From contig NZ_SRUU01000025.1 of the NCBI RefSeq assembly GCF_004791585.1, forward strand, positions 1-64,000: DNA of 64,000 nt, given 5' to 3'. Origin of the DNA: Mesorhizobium sp. M1C.F.Ca.ET.210.01.1.1. GTDB lineage: Bacteria; Pseudomonadota; Alphaproteobacteria; Rhizobiales; Rhizobiaceae. Each line of letters opens with the position of its first letter. The stretch's first letter is position 1. The position numbers and the translations under genes are program-made. A model generated the notes under the pieces. That model saw nothing but the letters and a program-made list of their open reading frames with translations, was not told the origin of the DNA and made no database searches. Of this stretch, positions 42,856-51,265 are shown piece after piece.

Positions 42856-43938
42856 ATGACGTTGCTATCGCTGCCCGACAGGAAGCCGTTCCTGACCGCC
42901 GCGCTTGCGCTGGTGACTTTGGCCGCGCTTGCCGCGGCCGCGATTTCGGCCGAACCGCGCGCAAAGGACCTGTTCGGCGCCAAGAAGCTGCCGGCGGTGG
43001 CGCCGGCGCAGTCCTTCGGCTTCTACTCCAAGGGCTGCTTTACCGGCGGCGTGGCCTTGCCGATGGACGGGCCGGCCTGGGAAGTGATGCGCCCGGCGCG
43101 CAACCGCCGCTGGGGGCATCCGGCGATGGTCGCGCTGATCGAGAAGCTCGCGCGGGACGCCCAGGCTGACGGCTGGCCGGGGCTTCTGGTCGGCGACGTC
43201 TCGCAGCCGCGCGGCGGCCCGATGATGACCGGCCACGCCTCGCACCAGATCGGCCTCGACGCCGACATCTGGCTGACGCCGATGCCGAGCCGTCCGCTGA
43301 CGATGGCGCAGCGCGAGAGCATGAGCGCGACGCTGATGGTCGACGAGAAGACACATCTGGTGAAGGACGCGCTGTGGACGCCGGCGCATACACGGTTGTT
43401 GAGGCGCGCGGCGAGCTATCCGGAGGTCGAGCGCATCCTGGTCAATCCCGGCATCAAGAAGAAGCTCTGCGACACCGTCACCGGCGACCGTTCCTGGCTG
43501 CGCAAGATCCGCCCGTTCTGGGGCCACGACTATCATTTCCACATGCGCATCGGCTGCCAGCCGGGATCGCCCGGCTGCAAGGCACAGGAGGCGACGCCCG
43601 ACGACGACGGCTGCGGCAAGCCGCTCGCCTGGTGGTTCATCGAGGAGCCCTGGCGCCCGAACAAGAACCCGGACGCACCGAAGGCCCGCGACCTGATGAC
43701 GATGGCCAATCTGCCAAGGGAATGCCAGGCGGTGCTTGCCGCCGCCGATGCCCCTTCGCTGGCCGCCGTGACCTATCATGGCGGCAGTGCAGTGGCGGTC
43801 GCGGTGGCCGAACAGCCTGTGGCTGAGCCGGCCGAGACGATTTCCAGCAGCGGCGCTGCATTGCCGGCCCAGGCCAGCGCCTTCGCTCCCACCCCCTCGA
43901 TCGGCATTCCGCTGCCACGGCCAAGACCGGGGAACTGA
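42856..43938 (+). CDS. mepA: Penicillin-insensitive murein endopeptidase MepA
   Basis: Encodes 360 residues. The N-terminal helix (about 12-33) is a signal or anchor. Zn-site motifs are intact: GHASHQIGLDADIW (H127, H130, D137) and HDYHFHMRIGCQPG with the third His. Several Cys pairs likely form disulfides in the periplasm. The enzyme cleaves D-Ala-meso-DAP cross-links in peptidoglycan. A Pro/Ala-rich C-terminal tail of about 60 residues extends beyond the E. coli protein. Confidence 0.94.
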   Translation: MTLLSLPDRKPFLTAALALVTLAALAAAAISAEPRAKDLFGAKKLPAVAPAQSFGFYSKGCFTGGVALPMDGPAWEVMRPARNRRWGHPAMVALIEKLARDAQADGWPGLLVGDVSQPRGGPMMTGHASHQIGLDADIWLTPMPSRPLTMAQRESMSATLMVDEKTHLVKDALWTPAHTRLLRRAASYPEVERILVNPGIKKKLCDTVTGDRSWLRKIRPFWGHDYHFHMRIGCQPGSPGCKAQEATPDDDGCGKPLAWWFIEEPWRPNKNPDAPKARDLMTMANLPRECQAVLAAADAPSLAAVTYHGGSAVAVAVAEQPVAEPAETISSSGAALPAQASAFAPTPSIGIPLPRPRPGN

Positions 43939-43973
43939 CGCCGAAGCAGCTTTCCCTTTGCAGGGTCATGCGC

Positions 43974-44067
43974 TAGAGCGGGACAGAGGCAAATCCCGCT
44001 CTATCTCCTGTTTTAGCTGCATTTGCGCAGCGGCAAGTGATTCCACCTGGCTGCAAAATGCTCTAGG
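43974..44067. repeat. Intergenic repeat with 'agagcggga' hairpin
   Basis: AGAGCGGGA (43975-43983) pairs with TCCCGCTCT (43994-44002). It continues 'atctcctgttttagctgcatttgcgcagcggcaagtgattcca' to a second CTAG-containing end at 44060-44067. This is the 'gctagagcgggacgaggaaa' class of Rhizobiales repeats. It lies between mepA and glk. Confidence 0.6.
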
Positions 44068-44119
44068 CAACGACGAGGCGGTAAGAGCGCTGCCGGTAAC
44101 GGGGACGAACGAGAGAAAA

Positions 44120-45139
44120 ATGGCAGGCGAAGACGATACAGCGCTGCGGTTTCCGGTTCTGATCGGCGACATTGGCGGCACCAATGCGCGCTTCTCGATC
44201 GTGCTCGATGCCAATTCGGAAGCGACCGAGCCGCAGATCGTCCAGACGGCCAATTTCAAGACCATCGACGAGGCGATCCAGGCGGCGGTGCTCGACCGCT
44301 CGTCAATCCAGCCGCATTCGGCCGTGCTGGCGGTGGCCGGGCCTGTCGACGGCGACGAGATCCGGCTCACCAACTGCCCCTGGGTGGTCAAGCCGCACCA
44401 GATGTTCGCCAATCTGGGCTTGAGCGAGATCGTCGTGCTCAACGATTTCGAGGCGCAGGCGCTGGCGGTGGTGGCGCTCGGCGAAGAGCACATGGAAAAG
44501 ATCGGCGGCGGCACGCCCGAGCCGAGCGCGGGGCGGGTGGTGCTCGGCCCCGGAACCGGACTCGGCGTCGCCGGGCTGATCTACGCGCTTCGCCACTGGA
44601 TACCGGTGCCGGGCGAGGGCGGGCATATGGATATCGGCCCGCGCACGCCGCGCGATTTCGAGGTGTTCCCGCATATCGAAAAGCTCGAAGGCCGCATCTC
44701 CGGCGAGCAGATCCTGTGCGGCCGCGGGCTGGTCAACCTCTATCGCGCGGTGGCCAAGGCGGACGCCAAGCCAACGCCATTCACGACGCCGGCCGAAATC
44801 ACGGCGGCAGCGCTGTCCAAATCCGACGCCGTGGCGGAAGAGGCGCTGTCGCTGTTCGTCACCTGCCTCGGCCGCACGGCGGGCGACCTGGCGCTGGTGT
44901 TCATGAGCCGCGGCGGCGTGTTCCTGACCGGCGGCATCGCGCAAAAGATCGTGCCGGCGCTCAAGGCCGGCAATTTCCGCGCCGCCTTCGAGGACAAGGC
45001 GCCGCACAGCGCGCTGATGCGTGCGATGCCGGTCTATGTCATCACGCACCCGCTGGCCGCGCTTCTCGGGCTGGCCGCTTATGCCAGGACGCCGTCGCTG
45101 TTCGGCGTACAGACGGCGGGACGGCACTGGCGGGCGTAA
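44120..45139 (+). CDS. glk: Glucokinase
   Basis: Encodes 339 residues of the Glk branch of the ROK/hexokinase/actin fold. FPVLIGDIGGTNARFSIVLD is the phosphate-binding motif, EIVVLNDFEAQALAVVALG contains the catalytic Asp, and VLGPGTGLGVAGLIY plus IPVPGEGGHMDIGP bind sugar and ATP. It phosphorylates glucose to glucose-6-phosphate in the cytoplasm. ATG 44120 follows GAACGAGAG. The MsbA-like gene starts 122 bases on; co-transcription is uncertain. Confidence 0.95.
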   Translation: MAGEDDTALRFPVLIGDIGGTNARFSIVLDANSEATEPQIVQTANFKTIDEAIQAAVLDRSSIQPHSAVLAVAGPVDGDEIRLTNCPWVVKPHQMFANLGLSEIVVLNDFEAQALAVVALGEEHMEKIGGGTPEPSAGRVVLGPGTGLGVAGLIYALRHWIPVPGEGGHMDIGPRTPRDFEVFPHIEKLEGRISGEQILCGRGLVNLYRAVAKADAKPTPFTTPAEITAAALSKSDAVAEEALSLFVTCLGRTAGDLALVFMSRGGVFLTGGIAQKIVPALKAGNFRAAFEDKAPHSALMRAMPVYVITHPLAALLGLAAYARTPSLFGVQTAGRHWRA

Positions 45140-45261
45140 GCGCGGTCGTTCGGGTCGCGGGATCGTGACCCGTTGTGGTCCGCGACGAAGTTTCGCCATA
45201 GGCAAGCCGCGACGAGGACGCTAAGAGGGGTGCCGATCGGAACCACGAAACGACACTCGAC

Positions 45262-47118
45262 TTGAATCAGCTTCAACCTCAAGCGAAACCCCAGCCGGGC
45301 GAAACCTGGGCGATCCTGCGCCGCATCATCGCCGAGAACGGCCGCGAGTACCGCTGGTCCTATGTCGTCGCCATCTCCTGCTCGCTGATCGTTTCGGGCA
45401 CGACGGCCTTCGCCGCCTGGATCATGAGCCCGGTCGTCAACCAGATCTTTTACGAGCGGCGCGGCGACCTGATCTTTGCCATCTGCTTCGGCATCATGGG
45501 CTCTTTCGTGCTGCGCGGGCTTGCCACCTATGGCCAGGCGGTGACGCTGGCAAAGATCGGCAACAATCTGGTGGCGCGCTACCAGCGCCGCATCTTCGAC
45601 CACCTGATGAAGCTCGGTGTCGGCTTCTTCACCGACACGCGTTCCGGTCAGCTCGCGGCGCGGGTCAACGAAAACATCAACGGCATCCGCGATCTGCTGT
45701 CGATGACGCTGACCTCGATCGCGCGCGACGGCGTGTCGCTGATCGGCCTGATCGGCGTCATGATCTATCAGGACCCGCTCCTGTCGCTGTCCTCGCTGCT
45801 GATCGGGCCGCCGCTGATCTGGGCCGTCGTCTATCTCCAGCGCCGCGTGCGCCGCATCTCGCGCGAATCCGTGCAGATCAACTCGCGGCTGATCGGCGCC
45901 ATGCAGGAGGCGACGCAAGGCATTGCCATCGTCAAGGCCTTCACCATGGAGGAGGAGCTTGCGCGCCGCATCGGCGGCCTTTCGGAGAGCGCCGAGCAGC
46001 GGGGCAACAAGATCGCCCGCGTCTCGGAGCGGCTGACGCCGATCTCCGACTTGCTGGCGGGCCTCGCCGTGACCGGCGTCATCGCCTATTCCGGCTATCG
46101 CGCGCTCGTGCTCGGCCAGCCGCCAGGCGCGGTCTTCTCCTTCATCACCGCGCTGATCCTGGCCTATGATCCGGCGCGCCGGCTGGCGCGCATGCAGGTC
46201 GGCATGGAGCGGTCGCTGGTCAATGCGCGCATGATCTACGAGCTGCTCGACCTCGAGCCGCAGCAGGGCGACGCGCCCGGCGCAGCCGAGGCGAAAATCA
46301 CCAGCGGCGAGGTGCGCTTCGAGGATGTCTCGTTCGGCTATTCCGCCGACATGCCGGTGCTGAAAGATCTGAGCTTCACCGCCGCCGCCGGCAAGGTCAC
46401 GGCCATCGTCGGCGCTTCGGGCGCCGGCAAGTCGACGCTGGTGGCGCTCCTGCAGCGCTTCTACGACGTCGACCAAGGCCGCATCGTGGTCGACGGCCAG
46501 GACATTTCCAAGGTGACCAAGCAGTCGCTGCGCGGTTCGATCGCCTATGTCTCGCAGGCGCCGTATCTCTTCGAAGGCACGATCCGCGACAACATCCGCT
46601 ACGGCCGGCTTTCCGCCACGGATACCGAGATCGAGCTGGCGGCAGCCCAAGCGGCAGCCGACGAGTTCATCCGCCAGCAGCCGGAGGGCTACGACACGCC
46701 GGTCGGGGAAAACGGCGTGACACTGTCGGGCGGCCAGCGCCAGCGCGTCTCGATCGCCCGCGCCATCGTGCGCCAGGCGCCGATCCTTCTGCTCGATGAG
46801 GCGACGTCGGCGCTCGACAACGAGGCGGAAGCGCGCGTCCAGGAGGCTCTGACCCATGTCATGGAAGGGCGCACCACGATCGTCATCGCGCACCGGCTGT
46901 CGACCGTGGTCAATGCCGACCACATCATCGTGCTCGAAGAGGGCCGGCTGGTCGAAGAAGGCAACCATGCCGCGCTGATGGCCGATCCGGACAGCGTCTA
47001 TGCCCGCTTCCACCGGGTGCAGGGCAAGAAGGGGCTGGGGCTTGTCGATGACGCCAAGCCAATCCAAACTCCGCTGCCGCGCACGCGCGGAAAGAAAGTG
47101 ATGGGGAGAGAGGCATGA
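45262..47118 (+). CDS. MsbA-like ABC transporter, fused membrane-ATPase
   Basis: Encodes 618 residues: a six-helix type 1 exporter domain (about 25-330) and a nucleotide-binding domain (about 355-600) with Walker A GASGAGKST, signature LSGGQRQR and Walker B ILLLDEATSALD. A half-transporter that dimerises; candidates are lipid A or other lipids, or drugs. The TTG start at 45262 has a poor Shine-Dalgarno; no in-frame ATG is nearby, so the true N-terminus is uncertain. Its stop overlaps the dapB start (ATGA). Confidence 0.9.
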   Translation: MNQLQPQAKPQPGETWAILRRIIAENGREYRWSYVVAISCSLIVSGTTAFAAWIMSPVVNQIFYERRGDLIFAICFGIMGSFVLRGLATYGQAVTLAKIGNNLVARYQRRIFDHLMKLGVGFFTDTRSGQLAARVNENINGIRDLLSMTLTSIARDGVSLIGLIGVMIYQDPLLSLSSLLIGPPLIWAVVYLQRRVRRISRESVQINSRLIGAMQEATQGIAIVKAFTMEEELARRIGGLSESAEQRGNKIARVSERLTPISDLLAGLAVTGVIAYSGYRALVLGQPPGAVFSFITALILAYDPARRLARMQVGMERSLVNARMIYELLDLEPQQGDAPGAAEAKITSGEVRFEDVSFGYSADMPVLKDLSFTAAAGKVTAIVGASGAGKSTLVALLQRFYDVDQGRIVVDGQDISKVTKQSLRGSIAYVSQAPYLFEGTIRDNIRYGRLSATDTEIELAAAQAAADEFIRQQPEGYDTPVGENGVTLSGGQRQRVSIARAIVRQAPILLLDEATSALDNEAEARVQEALTHVMEGRTTIVIAHRLSTVVNADHIIVLEEGRLVEEGNHAALMADPDSVYARFHRVQGKKGLGLVDDAKPIQTPLPRTRGKKVMGREA

Positions 47119-47936
47119 GCGAAGCGGGCGATATGGGCCTGGTGGTGGTGGGTGCCGCCGGCCGGATGGGCCAGACGCTGATCCGTGCCATCCATTCCAT
47201 GCCGGGCGCGCGCGTTGCCGGCGCGGTCGAGCGGCCGGGCTCGCCCTATCTCGGCAAGGATGCCGGCGAGCTCGCCGGCATCGGCATCATCAACGTGCCG
47301 ATCGTCGACGACCCGCTGCCTGCCTTCGCCAGGGCCGACGGCGTGCTCGATTTCACGGCGCCCAAGGCGAGTGCCGAATTCGCCGGCTATGCGGCGCAGG
47401 CCCGCATCGTGCATGTCATCGGCACCACCGGATGCTCGGCGGAGGACGATGCGAAGATCGCGGCCGCGGCGCGCCACGCTACAATCGTCAAATCCGGCAA
47501 TATGAGCCTCGGCGTCAACCTTTTGGCAGTGCTGGTGGAGCAGGCCGCGCGCGCGCTCGACGCGCAAGATTTCGACATCGAGATCCTGGAAATGCATCAC
47601 AAGCACAAGGTCGACGCGCCGTCCGGCACGGCGCTGTTGCTTGGCGAGGCAGCGGCCAAGGGCCGCGAGATCGCTCTCCAGGACAACAGCGTGCGGGTGC
47701 GCGACGGCCATACCGGCGTGCGCAAGACAGGCACGATCGGCTTCGCGGCGCTGCGCGGCGGCTCGGTGGTCGGCGAGCACAGCGTGATCCTCGCCGGAAC
47801 CGGCGAGCGCATCACGCTTGCCCACCAGGCCGAGGACCGGGCGATCTTTGCCCGCGGCGCCGTCAAGGCGGCGCTCTGGGCACGCGGCAAGAAGCCTGGG
47901 CTTTATTCCATGCGGGACGTGCTCGGCCTGGGCTGA
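47115..47936 (+). CDS. dapB: 4-hydroxy-tetrahydrodipicolinate reductase
   Basis: Encodes 273 residues. The NAD(P)-binding loop VVVGAAGRMGQTLI, the hinge TGCSAEDDAKIAAAARH and the catalytic block MHHKHKVDAPSGTALLLGE are intact. It catalyses the second step specific to lysine and meso-diaminopimelate synthesis. The start overlaps the stop of the MsbA-like gene; gpmA follows 86 bases on across a family A repeat. The MsbA-dapB-gpmA order suggests a loose operon. Confidence 0.96.
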   Translation: MSEAGDMGLVVVGAAGRMGQTLIRAIHSMPGARVAGAVERPGSPYLGKDAGELAGIGIINVPIVDDPLPAFARADGVLDFTAPKASAEFAGYAAQARIVHVIGTTGCSAEDDAKIAAAARHATIVKSGNMSLGVNLLAVLVEQAARALDAQDFDIEILEMHHKHKVDAPSGTALLLGEAAAKGREIALQDNSVRVRDGHTGVRKTGTIGFAALRGGSVVGEHSVILAGTGERITLAHQAEDRAIFARGAVKAALWARGKKPGLYSMRDVLGLG

Positions 47937-47960
47937 GGCGGCCTTTCCATATTGTCCTAC

Positions 47961-48004
47961 GCAATTCCGGACGGAAAGCCGCTACACACTTTTCCTGGAA
48001 TTGC
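47961..48004 (+). repeat. Family A hairpin repeat in the gpmA leader
   Basis: Arms GCAATTCC (47961-47968) and GGAATTGC (47997-48004) enclose 'ggacggaaagccgctacaca'. The right arm ends 18 bases before the gpmA ATG, and the GAAGGAG Shine-Dalgarno follows immediately. Confidence 0.78.
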
Positions 48005-48022
48005 TTCAACGAAGGAGCAAAC

Positions 48023-48643
48023 ATGTCGGGAACTCTCGTGCTCGTGCGCCACGGCCAGAGCGAATGGAACCTGAAGAACCTGTTCACCGGCTGGCGCGAC
48101 GTCGACCTGACTGAGCAGGGCACCGCCGAAGCCATCGCCGCCGGCGAGAAGCTCAAGGCGCGCGGGCTGAAATTCGACATCGCCTTCACCTCGGCGCTGA
48201 AGCGGGCGCAGAAGACCTGCCAGATCATTCTCGACGGGGTCGGCCAAGGCGATCTGAAGACCATCCGCGACCAGGCGCTCAACGAGCGCGACTATGGCGA
48301 CCTCTCCGGCCTCAACAAGGACGACGCGCGCAAGAAGTGGGGCGAGGAGCAGGTGCATATCTGGCGCCGTTCCTACGACATCGCGCCGCCCGGCGGCGAA
48401 AGCCTGAAGGACACCGGCGCGCGCGTATGGCCCTATTACCTGCACGACGTGCAGCCGCATGTGCTGCGCGGCGAAACGGTGCTGATGGCCGCGCACGGCA
48501 ATTCGCTCAGGGCGCTGATCATGGCGCTGGACGGCAAGTCGGGCGAGGAGATCGTCAAGCTCGAGCTCGGCACCGGCGTGCCGGTGATCTACAAGCTCAA
48601 CGCCGATTCGACCGTGGCGAAGAAGGAAGTGCTGGAGGGGTGA
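48023..48643 (+). CDS. gpmA: 2,3-bisphosphoglycerate-dependent phosphoglycerate mutase
   Basis: Encodes 206 residues. LVLVRHGQSEWN contains the phospho-histidine H10; ALNERDYGDLSG and MAAHGNSLRAL carry the acid/base Glu and second His. The length is shorter than E. coli GpmA, as in other rhizobial homologues. It interconverts 3- and 2-phosphoglycerate in glycolysis and gluconeogenesis. ATG 48023 follows AAGGAGC. A family A hairpin occupies the leader. Confidence 0.95.
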   Translation: MSGTLVLVRHGQSEWNLKNLFTGWRDVDLTEQGTAEAIAAGEKLKARGLKFDIAFTSALKRAQKTCQIILDGVGQGDLKTIRDQALNERDYGDLSGLNKDDARKKWGEEQVHIWRRSYDIAPPGGESLKDTGARVWPYYLHDVQPHVLRGETVLMAAHGNSLRALIMALDGKSGEEIVKLELGTGVPVIYKLNADSTVAKKEVLEG

Positions 48644-48683
48644 GGCAAGCCGGCTCAGCCAACGCGCCGGTGAAAAAAGCGCG

Positions 48684-48712
48684 TTGACACGCTTCGTTTG
48701 CCCGCTTACATG
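48684..48712 (+). promoter_or_regulatory. Sigma-70-type promoter of tRNA-Leu
   Basis: TTGACA (48684-48689), 17-base spacer, TACATG (48707-48712); the tRNA begins 12 bases after the -10. The -35 is a perfect consensus hexamer. Confidence 0.7.
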
Positions 48713-48723
48713 AGCCCGCACCA

Positions 48724-48808
48724 GCCCAGATGGCGGAATTGGTAGACGCGCACGGTTCAGGTCCGTGTTCCGCAAGGAGTGGAGGTTCGAGTCCTCTTCT
48801 GGGCACCA
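48724..48808 (+). tRNA. tRNA-Leu (anticodon CAG), CCA encoded
   Basis: Acceptor stem GCCCAGA (48724-48730) pairs with TCTGGGC (48798-48804), followed by A and CCA (48806-48808). The anticodon stem CACGG/CCGTG encloses TTCAGGT, anticodon CAG. A long variable arm and the T-arm GAGG-TTCGAGT-CCTC complete a class II leucine tRNA. Confidence 0.97.
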
Positions 48809-48937
48809 TCTTTCCCGACTGCCAACGGGATTTCTCCAGTTAGAAACGACGCGGGACCCAGGCCAAAACCTCCCCTTGCGGCCAGTCCCCTAACAAACCG
48901 CTTCAAACCCGGCGACCATGACGCTACGGTCCGCCCC

Positions 48938-50626
48938 ATGGCCCCTCCCGTCAGCCCGACCATCGCCGCCCGCCGCGACCAGATGTTTCCCGTGCTTGCC
49001 GACGCGGACATCGAGCGCATGCGGCGGTTCGGCGAAGCGCGCGCCTATGCCGCCGGCGACCGCATTGTCACGGCCGGCACGGTCTCGCCCGGGCTGATCG
49101 TCATCCTGTCGGGCAAGGTCGAAATCACGCAGGCCGGCGCGCTCGGCCAGCCTGAGGCGATCGTCACCCATGGCGCCGGCAATTTCATCGGCGAGCTGGC
49201 GCAGCTGTCGAACCGCCCGTCGCTGGTCAATGCCGAGGCGACCGAGCCGGTCGAGGCCATTGTCATCCCGTCGCAGCGGCTGCGCGACCTGATGGTGCAG
49301 GAGGCGAACCTTGGCGAGCGCATCATGCGGGCGCTGATCCTGCGCCGCGTCGGCCTCTTGGAAAGCGGCATCAGCGGGCCGGTCATCATCGGCCCTCCCG
49401 GCAATGGCGACGTGCTGCGGCTCGAGGGGTTTCTGCGCCGCAGCGGCCTGCCGCACCGGGCGCTCGATTCCGATACCGATCCTTGCGCGAGGACCCTGAT
49501 CGAGCGTTTTCATGTCGATCCGCACCATCTGCCGATCGTGCTTTGCCCGAACGGCAAGCTGCTGCACAATCCGGTCGAGAGCGACCTCGCCCGCTGCGTC
49601 GGGCTGCTGCGGCCGGTCGATGCCGACAAAGTCTACGACGTGGCCATTGTCGGCGCCGGGCCGGCGGGATTGGCGGCCGCGGTCTATGCGGCCTCCGAGG
49701 GACTGTCGACGATCGTGCTCGATTGCCGCGCCTTCGGCGGCCAGGCCGGCGCCTCCGCGCGCATCGAGAACTACCTCGGCTTCCCGACCGGCATCACGGG
49801 CATGGCGCTGATGGCGCGCGCCTACAACCAGGCGCAGAAGTTCGGCGTCGAGATGGTGATCCCCGACGAAGCCAGGCTGCTCGGCGCCGCCGACGACATG
49901 TCCGGCTACAAGCTCGATGTCGGCGACGGCGAGACCGTGCGCACGCGCACGGTGGTGATCGCCAGCGGCGCGCGCTACCGCCGTCTCGGTGTCGCCAACC
50001 TCGCGCAGTTCGAGGGCACATCCGTGCATTATTGGGCCTCGCCCATCGAGGCACGGCTTTGCCGGGACCAGGAAGTGGCGCTGGTCGGCGCCGGCAATTC
50101 GGCCGGGCAGGCTGCGGTCTATCTGGCCAGCCAGGTGCGCAAGGTGACGCTTTTGGTTCGGCGCGACGGCCTCGATGCCACCATGTCGCGTTACCTGGTC
50201 GAGCGCATCGAGGCGCAGCCGAACATCGAAGTGCTGACCGAGACCGAGATCGTGGCGCTCGACGGCCACGACGGCAATCTCGACAATGTGCGCTGGCGCA
50301 GCCGGGCAACCGGCGTCGAGACGACGCGGCCCATCCGCCACCTCTTCCTGTTCATCGGCGCCGATCCGAACACCGACTGGCTGGCACGCTGCAATGTGGC
50401 GCTCGACGCCAAGGGCTTTGTGCGCACCGGACCGGACGTGGCGCCGGGACACGGCCTGATGGAAACGAGCCGCGGCGGCGTGTTCGCCATCGGCGACGTG
50501 CGCTGCGGCTCGACCAAGCGGGTCGCTGCGGCCGTCGGCGAGGGCGCCCAGGTGGTGGCGGCATTGCATGCCTATCTTGCGCGCAACGGCGGCCGCGCCG
50601 CCGACAGCAGTTCCAGGAGATCATGA
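48938..50626 (+). CDS. cNMP-binding / thioredoxin-fold / TrxR-like FAD oxidoreductase fusion
   Basis: Encodes 562 residues in three modules: a cyclic-nucleotide-binding-type domain (about 15-135, GLIVILSGKVEITQ and FIGELAQLSNRPSLVNAEA), a thioredoxin-like module (about 145-225, LPIVLCPNGKLLHNPVES) without CxxC, and a thioredoxin-reductase-like part (about 233-545; FAD loop GAGPAGLAAAVYAAS at 239, NADPH loop GAGNSAGQAAVYLA at 384). Where classical TrxR has YCATC, this protein reads YWASP (residues 365-369), so the usual redox disulfide is missing. Electron acceptor unknown. ATG 48938 is used; the longer frame runs into the tRNA. The stop overlaps the UBP zinc-finger gene. Confidence 0.85.
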   Translation: MAPPVSPTIAARRDQMFPVLADADIERMRRFGEARAYAAGDRIVTAGTVSPGLIVILSGKVEITQAGALGQPEAIVTHGAGNFIGELAQLSNRPSLVNAEATEPVEAIVIPSQRLRDLMVQEANLGERIMRALILRRVGLLESGISGPVIIGPPGNGDVLRLEGFLRRSGLPHRALDSDTDPCARTLIERFHVDPHHLPIVLCPNGKLLHNPVESDLARCVGLLRPVDADKVYDVAIVGAGPAGLAAAVYAASEGLSTIVLDCRAFGGQAGASARIENYLGFPTGITGMALMARAYNQAQKFGVEMVIPDEARLLGAADDMSGYKLDVGDGETVRTRTVVIASGARYRRLGVANLAQFEGTSVHYWASPIEARLCRDQEVALVGAGNSAGQAAVYLASQVRKVTLLVRRDGLDATMSRYLVERIEAQPNIEVLTETEIVALDGHDGNLDNVRWRSRATGVETTRPIRHLFLFIGADPNTDWLARCNVALDAKGFVRTGPDVAPGHGLMETSRGGVFAIGDVRCGSTKRVAAAVGEGAQVVAALHAYLARNGGRAADSSSRRS

Positions 50627-50931
50627 TGGACGAATGCGGACATACGGACGGCATCAAGGATGTGACGCCGAGCGCGCTCGGCTGCGAGGAATGCCTCAAG
50701 AGCGGATCCTGGTGGGTGCATCTCAGGCTCTGCCGCACCTGCGGCCATGTCGGCTGCTGCGACGACTCGCCCAACCGCCACGCCACCAAGCATTTCCACG
50801 CCACAAGCCACCCGGTCATCGAGGGCTACGACCCGCCGGAGGGATGGGGATGGTGCTATGTCGACGAGGTTTTCATCGACCTCGGCGACCGGACCACGCC
50901 GCAGAACGGACCGATCCCGCGCTTTGTTTGA
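50623..50931 (+). CDS. UBP-type zinc-finger protein
   Basis: Encodes 102 residues that are essentially one ZnF-UBP domain: CGH at 5-7, CEEC (21-24), LCRTCGHVGCC (C37, C40, C45, C46) and the His cluster RHATKHFHATSHP (H53, H57, H59, H63). In eukaryotes this fold binds the ubiquitin C-terminus. Bacterial copies are small and often sit beside CNB-TrxR fusions, as here. The ATG at 50623 lies in the stop of the fusion gene (ATGA), giving translational coupling and suggesting a complex. Ligand unknown. Confidence 0.85.
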   Translation: MMDECGHTDGIKDVTPSALGCEECLKSGSWWVHLRLCRTCGHVGCCDDSPNRHATKHFHATSHPVIEGYDPPEGWGWCYVDEVFIDLGDRTTPQNGPIPRFV

Positions 50932-51091
50932 GGTCGCCCTGACCTCGCGGCGCGCGCCGCGTTGGGATTCAACCCCTCGCCTCTCGATCCGATGACGCTG
51001 ACTGTCTCAATGGCGGATCTGCGTAAAGTGATCAGACGGAAGGAATGATTCGCCAGCAAAGCGCAGGAAGCGGCGCAGGCTGATAGCCAGC

Positions 51092-51265
51092 CTATTTCAC
51101 CGAGCTGGTCACGGTCCGGTCGATGGCGCCGGGATCGCGGTCGTTGCCGGCAAGCGCGCCGATGATCAGCAGGCTGACGACAACGGGCACAAACAGAATG
51201 GCGACGCGCGCCTGCACATAGAAGATGGCGCGCCATTCATTGCGCTTTTCGGGGCTGTCGTTCAT
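51092..51265 (-). CDS. Small single-pass membrane protein
   Basis: Encodes 57 residues: a charged N-terminus (MNDSPEKRNEWRAIFYVQA), one membrane helix (VAILFVPVVVSLLIIGALAG, about 21-40) and a short tail NDRDPGAIDRTVTSSVK. ATG 51265; GAGTGAG upstream. No family is recognised. It lies alone between two plus-strand genes. Confidence 0.6.
   Translation of the reverse strand: MNDSPEKRNEWRAIFYVQARVAILFVPVVVSLLIIGALAGNDRDPGAIDRTVTSSVK

Noticed and set aside
45230..45262. GTG at 45230 as the MsbA-like start
   Set aside because: It is out of frame with the gene and meets a stop after 11 codons. A further missing base could join it, but there is no independent evidence.
49483..50931. 482-residue plus-strand frame covering most of the TrxR-like gene
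   Set aside because: Only its last ~100 residues (the UBP zinc finger from 50623) are real; the rest is an Arg-rich shadow of the FAD protein in another frame.
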